Shown: positions 1-13,800 of the stretch, piece by piece
How the letters are laid out: the number at the start of each line of letters is the position of its first letter
Numbering within the stretch: position 1 is the stretch's first letter
NCBI GenBank assembly: GCA_030142905.1
Contig: JASJOG010000558.1
Span: forward strand, 50,446 to 114,445
Length of the DNA stretch: 64,000 nt
Direction: 5' to 3'
Source of the DNA: Heliopora coerulea
Lineage: Eukaryota > Cnidaria > Anthozoa > Scleralcyonacea > Helioporidae
Made by a program: the position numbers and the translations under genes
The notes under the pieces: model-generated
Seen by the model: the letters and a program-made list of their open reading frames with translations, nothing else
Database searches by the model: none
Told to the model about the DNA's origin: nothing

Positions 1-1925
1 GGGTGCTCGCACGTTCGACTTTGTGAATTAGTCGTTTGTAAGGTCCCGGTAGTTGTTGTGATCGGTTCAATGGATTTTGTTCTAAGTTCGTATACCAGCT
101 TTCTAGTGTGAGTCGCTGTTTGTAGTTGGTGCTGTACGTAATGTATTTTGCCGATTCCCAGTCAATGTTGTGTTTGGTTTGTCGGTGGTGTTCGGCAATG
201 TGGTTGGTTTTTTCTCCGTTTTTTGTCGCTCGTTTGTGTTCTGTGAGTCGTATATTTAAGTTTCTCCTAGTCTCACCTATATAAGTGGCTTGGCAGTCGG
301 AGCAATTAATTTTGTAAACTGCACCTTGTCTTTCGTGTGGCTGTTCTCTGTCCTTAACGTTAGTCAGTACATGTCGTAAAGTTGTGATCGGTTTGTGCGC
401 TACTCGTATGTTGTATGGTCGTAAGATACGCGAGATAATCTCAGACGTACCTTTTATGTAAGGTATCGTTGCTGTAGTTGTTGTCGGACTGTTGTTTTCG
501 TCGCGTTCATTGTCTTTGTAAGTGTTAGGTTTGATGAAGTCAGAGTTATAGTTGTTTTTGTGGAAAACGCATTGTAAGTAGTCATTTTCTTGGCGTAGAG
601 CGTCTGGTGAGTTACAAATGAGTAGCGCGCGTCTCGTCAATGTTTTGATGGTGGTAGCTTTGTGTGAGGTTGGATTGTACGATGATTGGTCAGTAGTCTG
701 TCAGTATACGTTGGTTTCCTGTAGACAGTGGTCTGTAGTTTGTTATTGTCACGACTTACCAAACTGTCTAGTAACGGAATAGCTCCGTCTTCTTCAATCT
801 CTTTGGTAAATTGTATGTGACTGTTCTGTTCGTTAATGTGTTTGTGAAACTCGTCAATCTCGTCTTCGGGTAGTGCAGTAATTGTGTCGTCAACGTAACG
901 AAACCAAAAAGGTAACGTGTGTTTGTATGTTGCAAGAGCTCGTTCCTGTATGGATTGCATTACAATTTCAGCAACCACAACAGAAACGGGTGAGCCCATT
1001 GCTGTGCCATGTAACTGTTTGTAGTGTTTACCGTTGTATTGAAAGTAAGTTGATGTGAGTCAAAGTTCCAGTAGTTCCATGATGTCCCCTGCAGGTAAAG
1101 GAAGTGCGTCAGTAAATTCGTTGATGGCAGTTTTGGTGCATTCTAGCGCCAGTTGAAGCGGAATACTGGTAAACAGTGATTTCACGTCAAAAGACACTAG
1201 CTTGTGGTTGTGTGGTATTTGTACTGTCTTGAGATTGTTGATGAAGGTTTCAGTCGATTGTAGTCTATGTTGTGACTTGTTGGTTAGTGGTTGCAGTATG
1301 GTTGTTAAGTATTTGGAAAGTTCGTAAGTAGGCGACCCACGGAACGAAACTATAGGTCGCATGGGTATTTGTGGCTTGTGAAGTTTCGGTAGTCCGTGCA
1401 GCTTTGGTGATCGCGGTACCGAACACCTGAGCCGATAGTAAGTTTGTTGAGTGATCGTGTTAGTTTTTCTCATTGAGAAAATTTTGTTGTTAAGTTTTCG
1501 TTGAAGTGATGGTGCAGGGTCTCGTTTAAGTAGTTCGTAGGTTTGTTTGTCGTTAACAAGTTCGTCCATTTTGTCGTAGTAATCGGTCTTGTCCATAACA
1601 ACAGTAACGCGTCCTTTGTCTGCTGGTAGTATAACAATGTTTTCGTCATGTTTTAGTCGTTTGAGTGCTTATTTTTCGACTGTCGTCAAGTTGGTATCAG
1701 GTATATAGGCCGATTGTACGGTGGAGGCGACCCTACTCCTGATCTCATCTTTTCTTGTCTCTGCCAAATCTCTTTGAGAAGCTAAGACAGTCTCGACACT
1801 CGATACAATCGCCTCAGTCGGTATATGTTTGGGTGTTATAGAGTGTTTTAGTCCGTAGGATAGTAATCGAGTTTCAGTTTCGTCTAAACAGAATATCGAG
1901 CGAAATATCAACAGAAACTTGAACG
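1..1925 (-). mobile_element. Penelope-like retroelement, minus strand, broken, with C-terminal GIY-YIG
   Basis: On the minus strand the order is N-terminal region (1911-1669), reverse transcriptase (1596-637), linker, GIY-YIG endonuclease (about 330-1). Visible RT marks are FDVKSLFTSIP (about 1180), GTAMGSPVS (about 1000) and the catalytic YVDD (about 890). The endonuclease start reads AVYKINCSDCQATYIGET (about 326-268). The frame is broken by TAA at 1671-1669, TGA at 1059-1057 and a frameshift near 690-710, so this copy is dead. The 3' end of the element is cut by the window edge. Confidence 0.88.
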
Positions 1926-1934
1926 ATTACAACG

Positions 1935-2349
1935 CAGCAGAACACGTAAACGACAAAAACATGACGAAAACTGGATCAAGAATATTTCCTCGCGCCCTTT
2001 AGACGAAACTGAAACTCGATTACTATCCTACGGACTAAAACACTCTATAACACCCAAACACACACCGACTGAGGCGATTGTATCGAGTGTCTAGGCTGTC
2101 TTAGCTTCTCAAAGAGATTTGGCAGAGACGACAAAAGACGAGATCAGGAGTAGGGTCGTTTCCAACGTGCAATCGGCCTTTATACGTGATACCAACTTAA
2201 CGACAGTCGAAAAACGAGCACTCAAACGACTAAAACATGACGAGAACATTGTTATACTACCAGCAGACAAAGGACGCGTTACTGTTGTTGTTGCCTTGCT
2301 TTCAAAGCGTGCAAACGAACTAAATTTTGATATGAGCGTTTCTTACTAG
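1935..2349 (+). mobile_element. Partial Penelope-like copy, plus strand, head-to-head with the first
   Basis: The plus strand repeats the N-terminal region of the neighbouring minus-strand element (LSYGLKHSIT-type segment, then TKDEIRSRVVSNVQSAFIRD, then LKRLKHDENIVILPADKGR). It is cut off after that point where host sequence with the SEA exon begins. It carries its own stop (about 2092) and lacks the TAA of the minus copy. Confidence 0.8.
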
Positions 2350-2399
2350 TCCTCTTTGCAAATAAGATCAAAATTGCAATTGGGGAAATTGAAACTAAC

Positions 2400-2506
2400 C
2401 GGATCAGTGATTCTTTTGCTGTAGTTCAGGTACTTTTCTGAACTTTGATTGTTATATTCAGCATCGAACTCTTCGATAATTGTAAACGATATGATAAACT
2501 GTTCGC
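2400..2506 (-). CDS. SEA-domain exon (first part of the domain)
   Basis: 107 nt after acceptor CTGTTTTAG, phase 1 start. It reads [20 protein letters not shown] then [15 protein letters not shown], which fits the start of a SEA domain: beta strand with F.I, then an amphipathic segment with Y.N.SS..Y. SEA domains often sit near the membrane and may self-cleave. A possible donor CCG/GTTAGT gives phase 0; without splicing, the frame stops about 16 codons later. The cleavage-motif half of the domain is not in this exon; further exons must lie below coordinate 1 or be lost. The Penelope-like insertion starts within about 50 bp. Confidence 0.6.
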
Positions 2507-5500
2507 CTAAAACAGAAATATAAATAGAATATTAATATTCACAAGCCACCAATTTTAGAGACCACAAACAGACAAGTAAGTCTAAAAGCCCAAGAATTTG
2601 TTTCAATTCTCTTATCCCTTAATAACCTCAGAAATGTTGTGGAAAACCTATTGTGCCCACTAATTCCAATGAAATCCTAGTTTTCAAATTTTGCCACAAA
2701 TTGTGTTCAGGTATATCCTAGTTTAAAAAAGTAAACTATATGGTATTTCTCAACTCTCATAAGCAAAGTTTTAGAGCTTTGTTTTTGAAATGTAAGCACG
2801 CCAAGAGATATGTTGAATTGCTTTTTAAAATGTTTTCTACGTATGTTATTTAAAGTCATACCGCACAGGTTTTAAAATGTGTGCGTGCATGCGCTCATTC
2901 ATGGACTCAGATGCGCAACCAGAATTTTTGAAAGGGAGGGTCCACAATAAAAAAACCCCAAATATTATGCGCCGCTGATTAGACGTAGCAGCGCAACCTT
3001 CCAGTAAAAGTTGTCCATATAAGTGCCTAAAATTTGCATTTCCAAAATGCATTTCCAGAGTGGATTTCCTGGCTGAATTTTTTTAAATTGGTTATGCATA
3101 CCTGAACAGTTGAGTCCATCACCGCTAAAGCCAGCATCACACATACATACGAAGGATCCAATTGTGTTGTTACAGATTGCATATTCGTGACAAGGGTTGT
3201 TAGCACATTCGTTGACATCTAGATTATCACAAAGCAGATAAATCGCATTATGTTTCAGGGGTTCCAAACTAAATTCCGTTTATTTCTCTTTTCAGTCACT
3301 AAGTCTTGTACTATGTATTGATCATGACAAAAAAAGTGAAATTTCGGAAGTTTCTTCAGCTTCTCAAGAGGACCCATCAATCTGCTATTTTCTTTATTAA
3401 ATATCAAACTATTATAGTCGAGTTCGTTCTACAGAAATCTCGTCAAATCCAAACAATGCAGATCTGACTGCACTTCTAACTTACAATTGCTCAATATGGA
3501 GTAGCCTACATTTACGAAGAGGTCTGGTATATGACATGACCAACTAGCATTTGTTATCAAAAAATTCGCTGATTTATCTTCCCAAATATTTTTAGGTGGA
3601 TCCTAACATTTTCTACAGTTATTCTGCAGTTGTACGGTCTTCATTTGTGGGAACTTCTATCTTTCAGATAATTTTAACTTCAATACAGAGTATATCTAAC
3701 TGTAAAACTGCTCGCATAAACAAAAAGATTTTGTCAAATTTTGCTATCATCTATTGTCACCGTTGTTAAAACGGCGTTGGAACTTTGACACTTCATGTTT
3801 TTTTCATAATTTTCATAAATTCAGATACACTTTCGGTTTTCTTCTGTGAATTTTACTGTCGTGGCAGGACAGTAACTTGACCAATCCCTTTGTAAAAACT
3901 GCTCTGAAGAGCAACATAGAGATAAATGTAATCTCATATTAATCATGCTAAGGAAATGTGAAAGTTTTTCGTATGGAAATTTCGAAGGGAAAAAACGGAA
4001 TGAGAAAGTCTATCGTAAAACTTAACTGAGACGACGTGCGAGAAATGTGCCTCGAAAGTCTTTCGATGGAAATGGAACACGTGTTCCTGTGGTCCTATGA
4101 TCTGTCGACTGAAATATGATGGTTGTCGATGAACGCCTGGGAAACTATAGTAATCATTCTGTTTGAGATAATTTCAAACCAGAAAAAATCTTGGTTGAAT
4201 GGACATGGTTAAAGCTCAACAAAATCTGATGTTCATTTTTTCTGCTTTGAGATTGACTGCTTTTCAAACGATCGGAAGACGTGAATTCAAACCCAAAAAC
4301 ACTACATAACAAACAGTAAGTTGGAAATCCATCTACAGTGTTTAGGATACTAAATTTTGTAATCTGGTTTGTAAAATATCTTTCAGTTAATCCGACTGGT
4401 TTAATAATCATAAAATTATTTTCAAACCCTGGTATGTACGTCTGAAGTTTATGCAGGTGAATGAATTGCCTATACATCAACACGTGATTTATGAAAAAAT
4501 TCTTGAAACGAGATAGATAATTAGCCAGTTCGTCAATAATCAAGCGAAAAACGTCTTTTCAGACCCACGCTTGACCAGTTGAAGAAAATGCAACTTCAAA
4601 GACCTCTTGGCAAGAACAGAACTCCTGGTTATTGAAATCTTGTTGAATCCTCCACTGACTGAGCAAAAACAAGTAATAAAAATATACTGATTTATTATAG
4701 ATAATCAATTTTCAGCATAAAAGTTAAGTATACCAGTGCAGTTGAATCCATCACCACTGAAGCCTGTATCACACATACACATGAAAGATCCAACCATATC
4801 GCTACATGTTGCATTTTCATGACAAGGGTCGTTAATACACTCGTTTACATCTATAGTTTGATAAAAAGAGTATATCTTATACATCAAAACATATATTTTG
4901 GTATTTGGACAAGAATTATTATTAAGTCAGTTTAATGAGCATATTTTTGTTACCTATCGTTGTCCCACAGAAACTTGAAAAATCTGTCAAAAACCTGACC
5001 GTTTTCTACTGTTAATGCTGCAGTAAAATTAATGTAAGTTTCCAAAATCGAAAAGTCAGATTAGTCGAAAGATATTTCCATCATAGTAATGAAAAACAAC
5101 TTTTCACAAAATAATCATATATGGAGGTTGAGAATTTTGCATTTACTGGTCGTACATACCGGAACAATTAAATCCATCTCCACTAAAGCCACCATCACAA
5201 TTGCACAAGAATGATCCATTTGTGTTGTTACAAGTTGCATTTCCGTGACAAGGGTTTTCAAAACACTCGTCCACATCTAGAGTTTCACAAAGCAGATAAA
5301 TTACTGTATACTTTTTTTTCAGTGCCACCTCGGTTTAATTTCGTCCGTTAATTGTCGACGTTTACCAAATAACTTGTCCGTTTTGGTTCTTGTTTCCACC
5401 ATTTAAACATTCATTTATCTTACTTCTACACAATTAGATTTAAACTAAATCAATTCTAGTGTTTCAGTATATCTTATTATTCGAAATTTTTCAATGTAAA

Positions 5501-8500
5501 TACTTTATTCTCCTCAAATTCCTCATTAAAATCACCTCGAATATATTCCTGCCCAAGTTTACCGGTTCGGAATGGAAAGAATATTGAACCAGTGTATCGA
5601 AAAATCTCAGACCATTCAGCAACCAATATGCAAGTGCTATTTGCGTACGGTTTAGCTGTTTTAAATATTAAATAGTAAATTGTTTCGCAATTTAGTTCGT
5701 AATCTGTAACTTTCGCAGACATTGAACTGGTCAAAGCAGCTTGTAACGTGCTCAAAACTACGCAAATCTTCCATCAATCAGTTTTCCAAGTGCTATTGAT
5801 ATATGCTACAGGTGATGGAAGGAGAACTAATTTCTTTAAACACTTCACGCAAAATAACCGCCAGTTTATTTTTTATAACCAAACTAGCTTCGTTCTGGTG
5901 ATAAGCTTCCTAAGAAGAACGAGGCTAGTTAGGCCAATTTAAATGCACACATAAGACAAAAAATTAGTGCTCATTTTTGCATAGAATCTATTGGTCATGC
6001 ATACCTGAACAGTTAAATCCATCGCCGGTAAACCCTGTATTGCAGGCGCACGTAAAGGATCCCTCTGTGTTGTTACAAACTGCGTAGACATGGCAAGAGC
6101 TGTTAGCGCATTCGTCCACATCTAGATGTTTACAAATCAGATAAATAACAATAAATTCCACCAGTTTTACTTCCACTTCACTTCATTTCGCATTTCACAC
6201 TAATATCTGGTAAGGAGGATTTAAGAACATTAAATTTGGAAATTTTTGTAACTATCCTTGAGTTATGAAAGTATTAGTTGGTGGCAAAAGTTTAAAATTG
6301 TCGTTAAGCGTTTTATGATGGAGGAAAATTTCAAGTGTCAGGTCAAATCTTTTTTTTTAAGAGCCGACCGGGACCTGTTGCAAAAAATGGAACTTCGGGC
6401 CTTCCGGTTGTGAATCAAACCCGCGATCTCGCGAATCTCGCGCGATGCTCTGCCAGCGGAGCTACGGACGCCGCTGCCGAGAGGATGGTCACGAATTCGG
6501 TTTATAATATAGTGGTAATGCCGAGGAGTAGATGCGTATATCTCTACCCTTTAAAGGTCATTGTCCGGTACACAAGACTCTATGAACAAAAGAAATTTCT
6601 GGTGAACAAAACAAAAACAATAAAATAACGATGAACAAAAGAAAACGAATTCAACTTTTAAAGGGTAAAAGGATATTGTGGCATTTACACTCGATAGACA
6701 GTTTTTTATGATAGAGGAAAATTTCGAGTGCTAGTCTTCCCAGCCGGAAAGCCCGAAGTTGCTTATTTCGCAACAGCTCCCGGTAGGGTTTTAAGAAAAA
6801 CATGTCCCAACACTCGAAATTTTCCTCTATCATAAAAAAAAAAGTTAACTGTTAATCAAGTGTAAATTCCACAATATTCTTTAAAATTTTTGTTGTCTTT
6901 TAGGTTTGACTTTTTCCTGTGAACGATGGCATTTTGAATGTGCTGATGTCACTACAAGAAGAAAACGTGTCACATGACATTTTAAATAGCGTATAAATCT
7001 AGCGTGGATAAAAGCACTCGAAAAGCCTTCGTAGACTGTCTGCATGATAGTATTCCAGAATTTATAAGGGAGCTTGAATGTGAGATTAAATCAATCATAT
7101 CCATGATAACCCGCGTAGAATTACGTGTATACATGAAAGCCAAATCTTTATGTGAGATTAAACACAAATATTTTCCCAAAGGGGTTATGAGCCCAGTTAC
7201 CCTTGCGTGGACTCGCAAGTTGACCCACGTAGGCTGAGAAATAAATTCTTCCATGTTTTGCCTTGCATACCTGAGCAATTAAATCCATCACCGGAAAAAC
7301 CAGTATGACAAGCACACATGAAAGATCCAATTGTGTTGTTACAAGTTGCATTTCCATGGCAAGGGTCGCTGACACATTCATTCACATCTAAATTTTCAAA
7401 AAAAGATATGAAAATGTACTTTTTAATTTACAACCATTCAAATTCAATATTTATTTGTCCAAGTTTCAGTCATTCTAGCCTCTCCCCAGTATAATATAAT
7501 ATCATTAACCAAGGACAAATAGTTCCTCCAATACTAGTATCCAGGTGAAATATAAAAAAAATTCAGACTTTAATTGGACGTAGTGCACAGAACGGGGTCG
7601 CTTGGTGTGGGTAAGTTGAGACAAGGCAAGAGCCTGTAGTTTGCAATTCACATGTCAATTACGATTCAATACAACAAGTAACCTTCACTCTATGATATAA
7701 GTCCGGGTTAGGTCAATGATTAGAGCACCTCATTGGATATAAGAAGTTTACGAGCTCGATTCAAGTCAAGAACTCAGATATTTTTCTTACTTTAAAGCTT
7801 AACTGAGGAGCATTTACACTTTAGATTTGACGTATTGTCTCGATGAAGCCATAACGGAAAAACTACATAAAACTTCATTTATTATTGCGTCAGACAAGCA
7901 TACAAGAGGGTCAAAGCAAAATTCTTGAGTCACGAATGAATATTGGAAGAACCAAATAACAAAATTTTTTTTAAATTTTGAAATTTCAGTTGAATTTTAC
8001 ATCTAAACAGAGATGATCGATAATGTAAAAAATCGGAGAAGAGATCATATCACGTATAATTAGTCGGTTTGCGGTAAACTTAACTGACAGACATCGAAGG
8101 AGTCAATGCTGTTTCTAAGGCGTGAAAACGCTTTCATCGATGTCTGTGAAGAATGACATCCACGTTTTCACGCTTCGGTAATGGCAATGGCATTTCAAAC
8201 AACCTACTTACTTTGTATTGCAAGAAAAATTCGTTGGCAATCCAAGAAAGTACCGTACAAGATTCAGGAACTCCTGCATGCTGCTTGACTTCAGTCCGAT
8301 TTTTTCCCTTGCCGAATTAAGTAATTTCGCATTTGCCAGAGCAAAATAATCTGGCGATAACCATGGTAAAGTAATAAAAGTGAGATTTGGACAGAAAAAG
8401 GTCATACTAACTATTCGTGCAATTCATAAACCACGTTCTTCAGTCGCTTACGTGACTGAATAATCGTAGCAAATCAAGGAAATCTTGGCGTTCTGCAAAA

Positions 8501-10747
8501 ATTTTTTAAAAAATTTATCTTGGGAAGTGATCAAAAGACAATGCCTTCACTGGTTATGCATACCCGAAAAACTAAATCCGTCGTTGCTATAAGCCCTGTT
8601 AAACATACACCAGATAGGTCCCATGGTGTTGTCACAAGTCGCCTCTTTCATAACAAGTGTCGTTGTCACACTAACATTAAACTGTTTATTTCAACCGAAA
8701 TTTTACGATACGTAAAAATGAAATTACAACAGGGGCAAAGTTTAAGAAATTCTCGTCTCTTCGCTTAGTATTGGAATAACCTCAAACGGTAAATCCTCCC
8801 TTGTACAGTTTCTGGGTTCGTTATTAAATTTTTTTCCCGAGACTCTTTCCACGTAATGCCAGAACATTCAAGAGAACTTCTTCGTTCTCCGAATAATTAC
8901 GTCCGAGAAGCAAATTAACGCTATCACTTACCTAAACCTGTTTCATTACAGATATAATGGAGAGTTAGCAATAGAAAAGAGTTTAAGCGTTCTTCAAAAT
9001 AATTATCTTGCACAGAGATTGAGTGAATATGGCTTCCTTTATTGGTGATGCATACCTGAACAATTAAACCCATCATAAGTGAATCCCCTATCACACATAC
9101 ACATGAAAGATCCAATTGTGTTGTTACAAGTTGCGTTTCCATGACAAGGGTCGTTGGTACACTCATTCACATCTAAATTTTCGAAAATAGATATAACAAT
9201 CAATCAATGCATCCATCAATTAATCAATCAATCAATCAATAAGCATATAAACAAATAATACACGTATATTTAATCAAATGTATGAAATATTTTAAAAATA
9301 ACTTTGTACACAGTTTAAGAGACAGTTACTTCTCGAAATGGTTATTCATACCTGAACAATTAAATCCATCACCAGTAAATCCTCTATCACACGTACACAT
9401 GAAAGATCCAATTGTGTTATTACAAGTCGCGTTTCCATGACATGGAGAGTTTACACACTCGTTCACATCTATATTTTCCGGGGAAAATGTAAAAATATTT
9501 AACTAAAAGCTTTTTAAAATTTAAATTTTCATTGTATACGCATACGTTCAGAATGGTTAAGTACTCCCAGCCTTAAAAATATACTTGTTTCCCACAGATT
9601 TTTCAGTTACTGTAGAAATCCCCCCCCCCTTCATGATCCAATTTAGACACTTTATCCTCTTTTCTTGCTGTTCCGCACGAGGAGTGTAATCCCACTGTTG
9701 GCGAGCTATGCTTGTTTCAGACCATTGACTACGACGGGCAAATGAATAGAGCCAGAGCGTTTTAGAGAAACAATTTTCAAAGTAATTTTCTTTTATAGAC
9801 ATCGAGTGACTATATCTTCTAGTATTGGCTGTGCATATCCGAACAATTATTCACATCTAAATTTTGTGATAAAAAGTTAAATACACAATTAGTTATCCAT
9901 TCATCACAATTCAACTTCCGTATAAATTCAAATGCTGAAAAGGAGTAAAACATGTTCAATTTTCAAATTCTATCAATAGCGTCACGGTCATCGAACTTCA
10001 TTCGCGGAATTGTTACTTCCGAAGAAAATATTCTTGCCATTCATGACCTACACTTGTTTCACAACATTTACATCAATGAATACCCATGCAAATTGAAACA
10101 GCACAAGCTTTCTTCTTAAAATCTGTAAAAATTATTAATATTTACAAACTTTGAGTGACATTTTCTTCTCTTAATGGTTCTCCTTACCTGAACAATTAAG
10201 TCCATCACCAGTAAAACCTGTATCACACGTGCACATAAAAGATCCAATTGTGTTGTTACATGTTGCGTTTCCATGACAAGAGTTGTTGGTACACTCATTC
10301 ACATCTAGATTTTCGAAAATAAATATATCAATCCATCGATCCGTTCATCGATCCATCCGTCCATCTATCGACCCGTCGACCCGCCGTCCCGTCCACCCAT
10401 CCACCCGCCCACGATCAATCAATCAATCAATCAATTAGTAAATATATATATATATATATATATATTTACTAATTTACTAATATTATATATATATATAATA
10501 TATAAAGCTTGGGTTGTTCCAAACGCAAGATTATTGCATAGATAAATCTTTGTTTTGACAACAAGAAAGTAAACAAATCTAAGCATAACCACTCAGTTTT
10601 TAAGTTTTTATTCGAACACAAACGTTTTCGCTATAACCTGAAGACCTTTTACAGGGAAAACGTTTGCGTTGGAATAAAAACTTAAAAACTGAGTGGTTAT
10701 GCTTAGATTTGTTTACTTTCTTGTTGTCAAAACTTAAAGATTTATAC

Positions 10748-10783
<36 letters not shown>

Positions 10784-10786
10784 TTG

Positions 10787-10862
<76 letters not shown>

Positions 10863-13800
10863 AACAAACAAATAAATAAATAATTAAATAAGGAGTAAAT
10901 AAATAAATGAACGAATAAATAAATAAATAAATAATACACGTATATTTAATCATATGTATGAAGTCATATTGTAAATTAAATATATCGACCGTTGTGGAGC
11001 TCTAACATTAAAATTTTCCAGGCATTTTATCTACGTAAACCTCAAGATATACAACAACAACAACTCCTTCTTCTAAGCATTTTTACTGGAGGAGTATTTT
11101 CCTTATACCGGTGACCTAAGCTTGGTTTACAATTCGAAATAAATTTGTCGAGAGATTGCATGACAAATGCTTCTTTTATTGTGATGCTTACCTGAACAAT
11201 TAAATCCATCACCAGTAAATCCTGCATTGCACATACACGTGAAGGATCCAATTGTGTTGTTACAAATTGCGTTTCCATGACAAGTGCTGTTCGTACACTC
11301 ATCCTCGTCTGAATTTTGGCAAGAAAGATATAAAAAGACATATTAGTTTATTTATTTCCTCCAACAAGTACGCAAATATTGAAGATATTCTAGTTCTAGA
11401 GATTCACGTCTATTTTAACGTGTAAAAAGGTAGGTTGGTGAATTGAAATGAGACTGTCACGCTGACTGATAATTGTTTCGGTGCAGTATCTCGCATGAGT
11501 ACAGATATGAGTGATTTATGTCAGCTTTGCTTGTGACTTGCACCTATTTCAAGCGATACTGATTGCCACAAGAGACAAGAAAAGGCTCGCATTGACAAAT
11601 TTCAAAACATTCATCCCATGCATTTGACAAACGCTGTTTTTTTTATTTAATCTCTTAAAATTTGCTGCGTTTGTATCACGAGATCCTGTTTTGGTCGGGT
11701 AAGCGAGTAGAGAGACATCGGATCCTGCGCTTTGTCCCCTTCATTTTTTCCGTTTATTTTAATTTTAAATAATTTAGTTTAATTTTAAATAAAATAAAGT
11801 TTATTTATTTTATTCATTTATTTTTGTTTATTCCTCAGGGTGGGCTGTCAGTTCTATATTCCTACCTGTTTGCTCATCGAAGTTTTAAATCGCAAATGGT
11901 CAGTAACCATTTGCAGCTCATTAATTACTTGGTTATTTAGTGTTGTATTCGATCAGCTTTTACAGGTCCCACGACTTTTCTTAATATAAAGAACTCGTCT
12001 CGTTGTCATTTTACCGTACATTAAACTTAGGGTTTTTCTCATTTTATTCTCAATAGTTCATCAACTTTTATTATACTTTTTACACATCGATTTACACTGC
12101 CTTTTTAGTACTCTTCTTCCTTCAATATTAATATCTGGATTAAATATCAAAATCTCTCAAATATCCATTCCATTGGACGCCTTAAGACCAAGTGAACGCC
12201 AAGTAAACACCAATATCCTCTGAACGATAAGGTTTAACGCATATTTGAATACACATGAAATAGTCTTGTTTCAAAACACTAACTACTAGGAGCTCAAGGA
12301 AAAATCCAGCAGTTCTACAAAACTCCTTTAACTCTTCCATGCTTGTCGTTGTTTTTCAAAAACGAACTACAACCACAGAACAACTGAAAGAACTAAAGGG
12401 TAAACAATCACATACTATAGCGTTAAAAATAATTAGGGAGTTTAAGCAAACACTACGGTAACGTCTACGGCAAGCCCTTCCTACAATACAAATTTTCATT
12501 CAAAACAAAAGAAGTGAATAATTTGGAGTCTCAGTAATGTTTTCAACGTCGTCCTGCTTCCATACAGTACGTCGTCGCAAACATTTTCACGTTTTCACAA
12601 CAGTACATAGAACGTTTAATTCGTTCGTTTCAATGTTAACAAAGTTATGAGAATTGCTAAGAAGAGTTTTCAAGATGAGAGCACAACATTCACAGTTCAT
12701 TTAAACGTCAATGAAATGCTATTCTATTCAAATGCTTTCAATTAACCTACTTTCTTAAATACCATCGCCGTACTAGCTTGCTTAAAGCCCATGTTATCTA
12801 AACAGGTTGCAAACAAAGGCTTGTTTATTACTTTATTAACTCTCTTATGCATACCTGAACAATTAAATCCGTCACCACCAAACCCCTGATCACAAGTACA
12901 CAAGAAAGATCCAACTGTATTGTTACAAGTTGCATTTTCATGACATGTGTCATCAGCACATTCGTTCACATCTAAATTTTGTTTGGTGTTAAAAAGATCG
13001 TTAAGAATTAATTATCGTTTAATTTTTACACACAAAATGTTGAAAATAAATAAAACCCGTCGAGTTTTCGAATCACGTCAATCGAACACGCCAATCTTAA
13101 TTACTAAAGTCAATCATTTGACCCGGGGAGAAAGGGTGTATATTGGTGATGGTAGATTATCCATGTTAGTGTAGTTTTGAGACTGTGGGTGACAGTCTTT
13201 CTCAAGACGACACTAACCTGGACGATCTACCAACGCCAACATGTAATCTTAATTACTATGAAGCTTTCTTCGCCCAATTGTAACACCGACGACCAATATT
13301 TCTTCTACCACTGATCTAAGGTTGTTTAACAATTCACATCACCGACTATACTCAATGCAAATGAAGAAAGCGAAAAGTTTCTTCTGATTCTTGAAAACTA
13401 ACCAACTGGCACTGAAATTCCATGACAAATATTTCTTGTAATGATAATTCATACCTGAACAATCAAACCCATCACCAGTAAATCCGCTGTCACACATACA
13501 AATGAAAGATCCAACCGTGTTCTTACAGGTTGCGTATCCATGACAAGTGTCGTTGGTACACTCATTGATATCTAAGTTTTAATAAAAAACGAAATAAAAA
13601 AAGATGTTTATTCATTAACAATGAAATTCCATGAACATGCAAATATCTAAAATAGGAAACGCTAAATTTTAGAGATTCTGGTTTCCTTGCTAGATATTTT
13701 CAATAACTAAAACATGGATTAACGGTCTTTGAGATTCTTCCAAATAAAACATCTAGATCGCATGAAATTGCTCATACCTTGGGAAACGCTATATGCAGCT

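Noticed and set aside
3027..3218. ORFs starting with Met at EGF exon starts (pattern [19 protein letters not shown])
   Set aside because: They are the second frame of the EGF exons; the ATG arises from the exon start ATGTGAATGA. The cysteine-rich frame with matching splice phases is the real one.
4154..4543. 129-codon minus ORF as an exon
   Set aside because: No homology seen, and no AG/GT borders of phase 1.
8520..8768. Plus-strand ORF of 82 codons
   Set aside because: Antisense of the dead EGF exon at 8564-8677; no independent support.
10664..10939. Ile/Tyr-rich ORFs
   Set aside because: Translated TA microsatellite.
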